From NCBI GenBank assembly GCA_009911035.1, contig QXWO01000023.1:1-64000 (forward strand): 64,000 nt of DNA, given 5' to 3'. A program made the translations under genes and the position numbers. Shown here piece by piece: positions 61,527 through 64,000 of this stretch. The DNA is from Lachnospiraceae bacterium (lineage in GTDB: Bacteria; Bacillota; Clostridia; Lachnospirales; Lachnospiraceae). The notes under the pieces are model-generated. The model was not told the DNA's origin and made no database searches. It was given only the letters and a program-made list of their open reading frames with translations. How positions within the stretch are numbered: position 1 is the first letter of the stretch; each line of letters opens with the position of its first letter.

Positions 61527-63763
61527 TTACTCTCCTCTTGTATTATCTCCCTGATCCTGTCACATAAACTGGTATACCGTTTGTGCTGCTTTTCATTCTG
61601 GATCATTTCCTGTATTGTCTCTCTGCTTCCCAGAATCGTAACGCATTTCCGGGCGCGGGTCACTGCCGTATACAGCAGGTTTCTGTTCAGGAGCATTTTC
61701 GGCCCTGACAGAATCGGCAGTATTACTGCCGGATATTCGCTCCCCTGGGATTTATGAATCGTGACGGCATACGCAAGTTCAATCTCGTCCAGCCCTGCAA
61801 AGGGATATTCCACTCTCCTGTGCTCATCGTATTCCACCGTAAGCAGCCCCGCAGGTTCATCGATTTCCCGGACAATCCCTGTGTCCCCGTTAAAGATACC
61901 CATTCCTTTATCTATAGGTATGCCATATTTGCTCACTATTTCCCAGGGAATTTGATAATTGTTCTTGATCTGCATTACCTTATCGCCTTCACGGAACAGC
62001 CTCTCCCCTGACTGGTACTCTTTTTTTTCCGTGGAAGGCGGGTTTAGATACCGCTGGAGAATCCCGTTTAAGACTTCTACTCCAAGGTTGCCTTTACGCA
62101 TAGGCGTAAGCACCTGAATGTCATATGGCCCTGCATCCACGAAAGGCGGAAGTTTCTCCCTAATCAACTGTATCATGTGCTTGTAAATGACATTGACATC
62201 CTTTCTCTCCAAGAAAAAAAAGTCCATGCTTTTATTGTTTAAAGGAATTTCCTCCCCCCGGTTTATCTTATGGGCATTTACTACAATGTCGCTTTCCCCG
62301 GCCTGCCTGAAAATCTTCTTAAGTATCACCACGGGAAATCCGCCGCTCTCAATTAAGTCCTGCAGAACCTGCCCCGGACCAACGCTGGGAAGCTGGTCTA
62401 CATCCCCCACCATAATGAGTCTTGTTCCCACGCTGACCGCGCTAAGAAGCGCCTTAAACAAATAGATATCCACCATGGACATCTCATCTATGATAATCAC
62501 ATCAGCTTCAAGGGGATTTTCTTCATTTCTTTCAAACTGCGCATGTTTTTCCTCCTCCACAGCCCCGTTAATTTCCAGCATTCTATGGATGGTACGGGCT
62601 TCATAGCCTGTGGCCTCCGTCATCCGCTTGGCCGCCCTTCCTGTAGGCGCCGCCAGCAAGATATCCATACCCTCCGCCTCAAAGTAATGAATAATTGTAT
62701 TGATGGTCGTGGTTTTCCCTGTCCCCGGCCCGCCGGACAAAATGGTAAGCCCCGATCTGACACTCTGCATCACAGCTTTTCTCTGCAGTTCGTCCAGCTC
62801 AATTCCCTGCTCTTCCTCAAGATTATGTAAAAGCTTCCTTATCTTTTCTTCCTCCTGAGCTGCCGCTTCCTCTCCCATGGTCACATTAAGGTCGTAGAGC
62901 ATCCTTGCACAGCTAAGTTCCGCATAATAGTACGCAGATGCATAAACTCTTTTTTCCTCCCCTTTCAGCTTGATTACCAGCTTCTTATCCATGGCAAGAT
63001 TGGCAAGATGAGGCTCCGCCAGTTCCGGAGAGATATCCAAAAGCTGCCCTGCCCTCATTTTCAGCACATCTGCCGGAAGGTAAATATGTCCTTCTGCCGC
63101 CGCCAGCAGCAGTACATACAAGATTCCGCTTCGTATGCGGAAGTCAGAATCTGTATGGATACCAATTTTGCGGGCAATTTCATCCGCCCTCCGGAATCCC
63201 ACCCCTTCAATATCTTCCGCCAGCCTATAAGGATTTTCCTTCATGATTCCATACAATTCCATCCCATATTTATTGTATATCTTCACAGCCAGCGTATTCG
63301 ATATCCCGTATTTCTGTAAAAAAACAAAAGCTTCCCTCATGTCCTTTTTGTCAATCATCTGCTGGGCAATTTCCCTTGCCTTCCGCTCGCTGATCCCTTT
63401 AATTTCTGCCAGCCGCTCCGGTTCTTCCTCGATAATCCTGAAGGTTTCGGCTCCGAATTTTTTAACAATCCTGGCAGCCATTGCCTCCCCAATGCCCTTC
63501 ACTGCACCAGAGCCCAGATACCTCTGTATGCTCTCTATATCATCCGGGGTCACCGCTTTCACATTTTCAACCTTAAGCTGCCGCCCATAGAGAGGATGCT
63601 CCACATAATCTCCACTCACTTCCAAAGTCTCTCCCGCCTCCACGGAACGGAAATTCCCCACGCACACTAGTTCTTCCTCCCCGGCTGCCAGACACACTAC
63701 CGCATACCCATTGTCTTTATTCTGATAAATAATGTGATCTACATAACCTCTGACTGTTTCCAA
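61517..63763 (-). CDS. recD2: RecD2-type ATP-dependent DNA helicase
   Basis: A 748-residue SF1B helicase that unwinds 5'-3' DNA. The N-terminal OB-like and helix-hairpin-helix region (GYVDHIIYQNKDNGYAVVCL; YLGSGAVKGIGEAMAARIVK) is followed by Walker A SGGPGTGKTTT near 340, Walker B DEMSMVDIYL near 412 and the C-terminal VTIHKSQGSEYPAVILP near 675 with TAVTRARK. The start is a TTG at 63763: AGGAGG lies five bases before it and the family normally begins near this residue (ETVRGYVD). A 44-residue extension to 63895 has no family support. Confidence 0.92.
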   Translation of the reverse strand: METVRGYVDHIIYQNKDNGYAVVCLAAGEEELVCVGNFRSVEAGETLEVSGDYVEHPLYGRQLKVENVKAVTPDDIESIQRYLGSGAVKGIGEAMAARIVKKFGAETFRIIEEEPERLAEIKGISERKAREIAQQMIDKKDMREAFVFLQKYGISNTLAVKIYNKYGMELYGIMKENPYRLAEDIEGVGFRRADEIARKIGIHTDSDFRIRSGILYVLLLAAAEGHIYLPADVLKMRAGQLLDISPELAEPHLANLAMDKKLVIKLKGEEKRVYASAYYYAELSCARMLYDLNVTMGEEAAAQEEEKIRKLLHNLEEEQGIELDELQRKAVMQSVRSGLTILSGGPGTGKTTTINTIIHYFEAEGMDILLAAPTGRAAKRMTEATGYEARTIHRMLEINGAVEEEKHAQFERNEENPLEADVIIIDEMSMVDIYLFKALLSAVSVGTRLIMVGDVDQLPSVGPGQVLQDLIESGGFPVVILKKIFRQAGESDIVVNAHKINRGEEIPLNNKSMDFFFLERKDVNVIYKHMIQLIREKLPPFVDAGPYDIQVLTPMRKGNLGVEVLNGILQRYLNPPSTEKKEYQSGERLFREGDKVMQIKNNYQIPWEIVSKYGIPIDKGMGIFNGDTGIVREIDEPAGLLTVEYDEHRRVEYPFAGLDEIELAYAVTIHKSQGSEYPAVILPILSGPKMLLNRNLLYTAVTRARKCVTILGSRETIQEMIQNEKQHKRYTSLCDRIREIIQEESKWQ

Positions 63764-63804
63764 GAGAACCTCCTGCCGCACTCTGTGAGTCTGCTTATTG
63801 ATAA

Positions 63805-63851
63805 AAAGGCTGCCAAATAAAACGGTTAACCGTTTTATTTCAGCAGCCTTT
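63805..63851 (-). terminator. Long terminator hairpin upstream of recD2
   Basis: A perfect 26-bp palindrome (63815-63840, centred on GGTTAACC) is flanked by an outer 9-bp stem (63805-63813 with 63843-63851). On the minus strand it ends in TTTTT. It is placed to stop transcription of the preceding flagellar-type gene before recD2. Confidence 0.85.
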
Positions 63852-63905
63852 ATGTCTTTTGTCTCAATCCGTTGTATCCAGACCTTATCGGTCATATCAT
63901 ATGCT

Positions 63906-64000
63906 TTACAGATTATAATTACGCTTCATCTGCTCAAACATCATCTGGGCAAGCCCTGTTCCCTGAACTTCTGTGGAAGTGGATGCCAGTTCCTGAATCG
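63906..64000 (-). CDS. C-terminal fragment, flagellar rod-binding protein-like
   Basis: The last 31 codons of a minus-strand gene that continues beyond the window, ending TSTEVQGTGLAQMMFEQMKR and NYNL. The GLAQMMFEQMKR end is like the C-terminus of rod-binding (FlgJ N-terminal domain) proteins. With YvyF-like and flagellin genes nearby, this supports a flagellar cluster to the right. The call rests on a short stretch. Confidence 0.5.
   Translation of the reverse strand, partial: IQELASTSTEVQGTGLAQMMFEQMKRNYNL

Noticed and set aside
1-64000. CRISPR array, transposon or prophage
   Set aside because: No regularly spaced repeats, transposase, integrase or phage structural genes are visible; the gene content is core-like.

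Overview
The window reads as chromosomal sequence of a low-to-mid GC, Gram-positive anaerobe of the Clostridia, most likely a Lachnospiraceae gut bacterium. The basis is gene content typical of Firmicutes (Crh/HPr/HPr kinase, WhiA, RapZ, CdaA/CdaR/GlmM, RecD2, a YvyF-like protein, large SRP RNA), several protein types I know mainly from Lachnospiraceae, and purine-rich ribosome binding sites. The genus cannot be fixed from the sequence alone. Most genes lie on the minus strand. I see no tRNA, rRNA, CRISPR array, insertion sequence or prophage.

Layout. 1-2.7 kb: a broken radical SAM gene, then a BlaI-type repressor, an M56 metalloprotease and a small secreted protein behind paired palindromes. 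3-6.3 kb: a MATE exporter convergent with a PadR regulator plus a HAAS-FtsW/RodA-like fusion; the PadR promoter is consensus and carries an operator in its spacer. 6.3-18.1 kb: tadA, the SRP RNA, a PucR/CdaR-type regulator, an MsmX-type sugar ATPase, a diguanylate cyclase with a YesL protein, D-lactate dehydrogenase, a lipase-like hydrolase and metG. 18.3-25 kb: a sucrose/fructo-oligosaccharide locus (LacI regulator, GH32 enzyme, binding protein, two permeases, YesL protein) that has no ATPase of its own. 25-32.5 kb: an Amt-PII fusion, a cyclophilin, an alanine symporter, class II aldolase and a lipid kinase.

32.5-43.3 kb: a long minus-strand run, DUF1846-ftsH and then uvrC-hprK-glk-murB-rapZ-whiA-crh, which links carbon catabolite control to envelope synthesis. 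43.4-45.3 kb: pyrG behind a promoter that runs straight into a terminator hairpin. 45.4-50.1 kb: a short atypical flagellin, then GDP-L-fucose synthesis (gmd, a large membrane protein, fcl). 50.2-54.8 kb: an AraC regulator, a DUF212 protein, a DUF3048 lipoprotein and leuA. 54.9-64 kb: ptsH, glmM, cdaR, cdaA, two membrane proteins, a YvyF-like protein, comFC, recD2 and the tail of a gene resembling flagellar rod-binding proteins.

How the parts connect. HprK can act on both HPr (His15 and Ser46 present) and the Crh-like protein (Glu15, Ser46), so catabolite control is encoded at two loci. The orphan MsmX-type ATPase probably powers the sucrose permeases. CdaA/CdaR/GlmM joins c-di-AMP to cell-wall precursor synthesis. 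The flagellin, YvyF-like and rod-binding fragments suggest a flagellated or formerly flagellated lineage. Strongest leads for follow-up: the PadR-controlled HAAS-FtsW fusion, the BlaI/M56/secreted-protein module, the Amt-PII fusion without the uridylylation tyrosine, and the pyrG leader.
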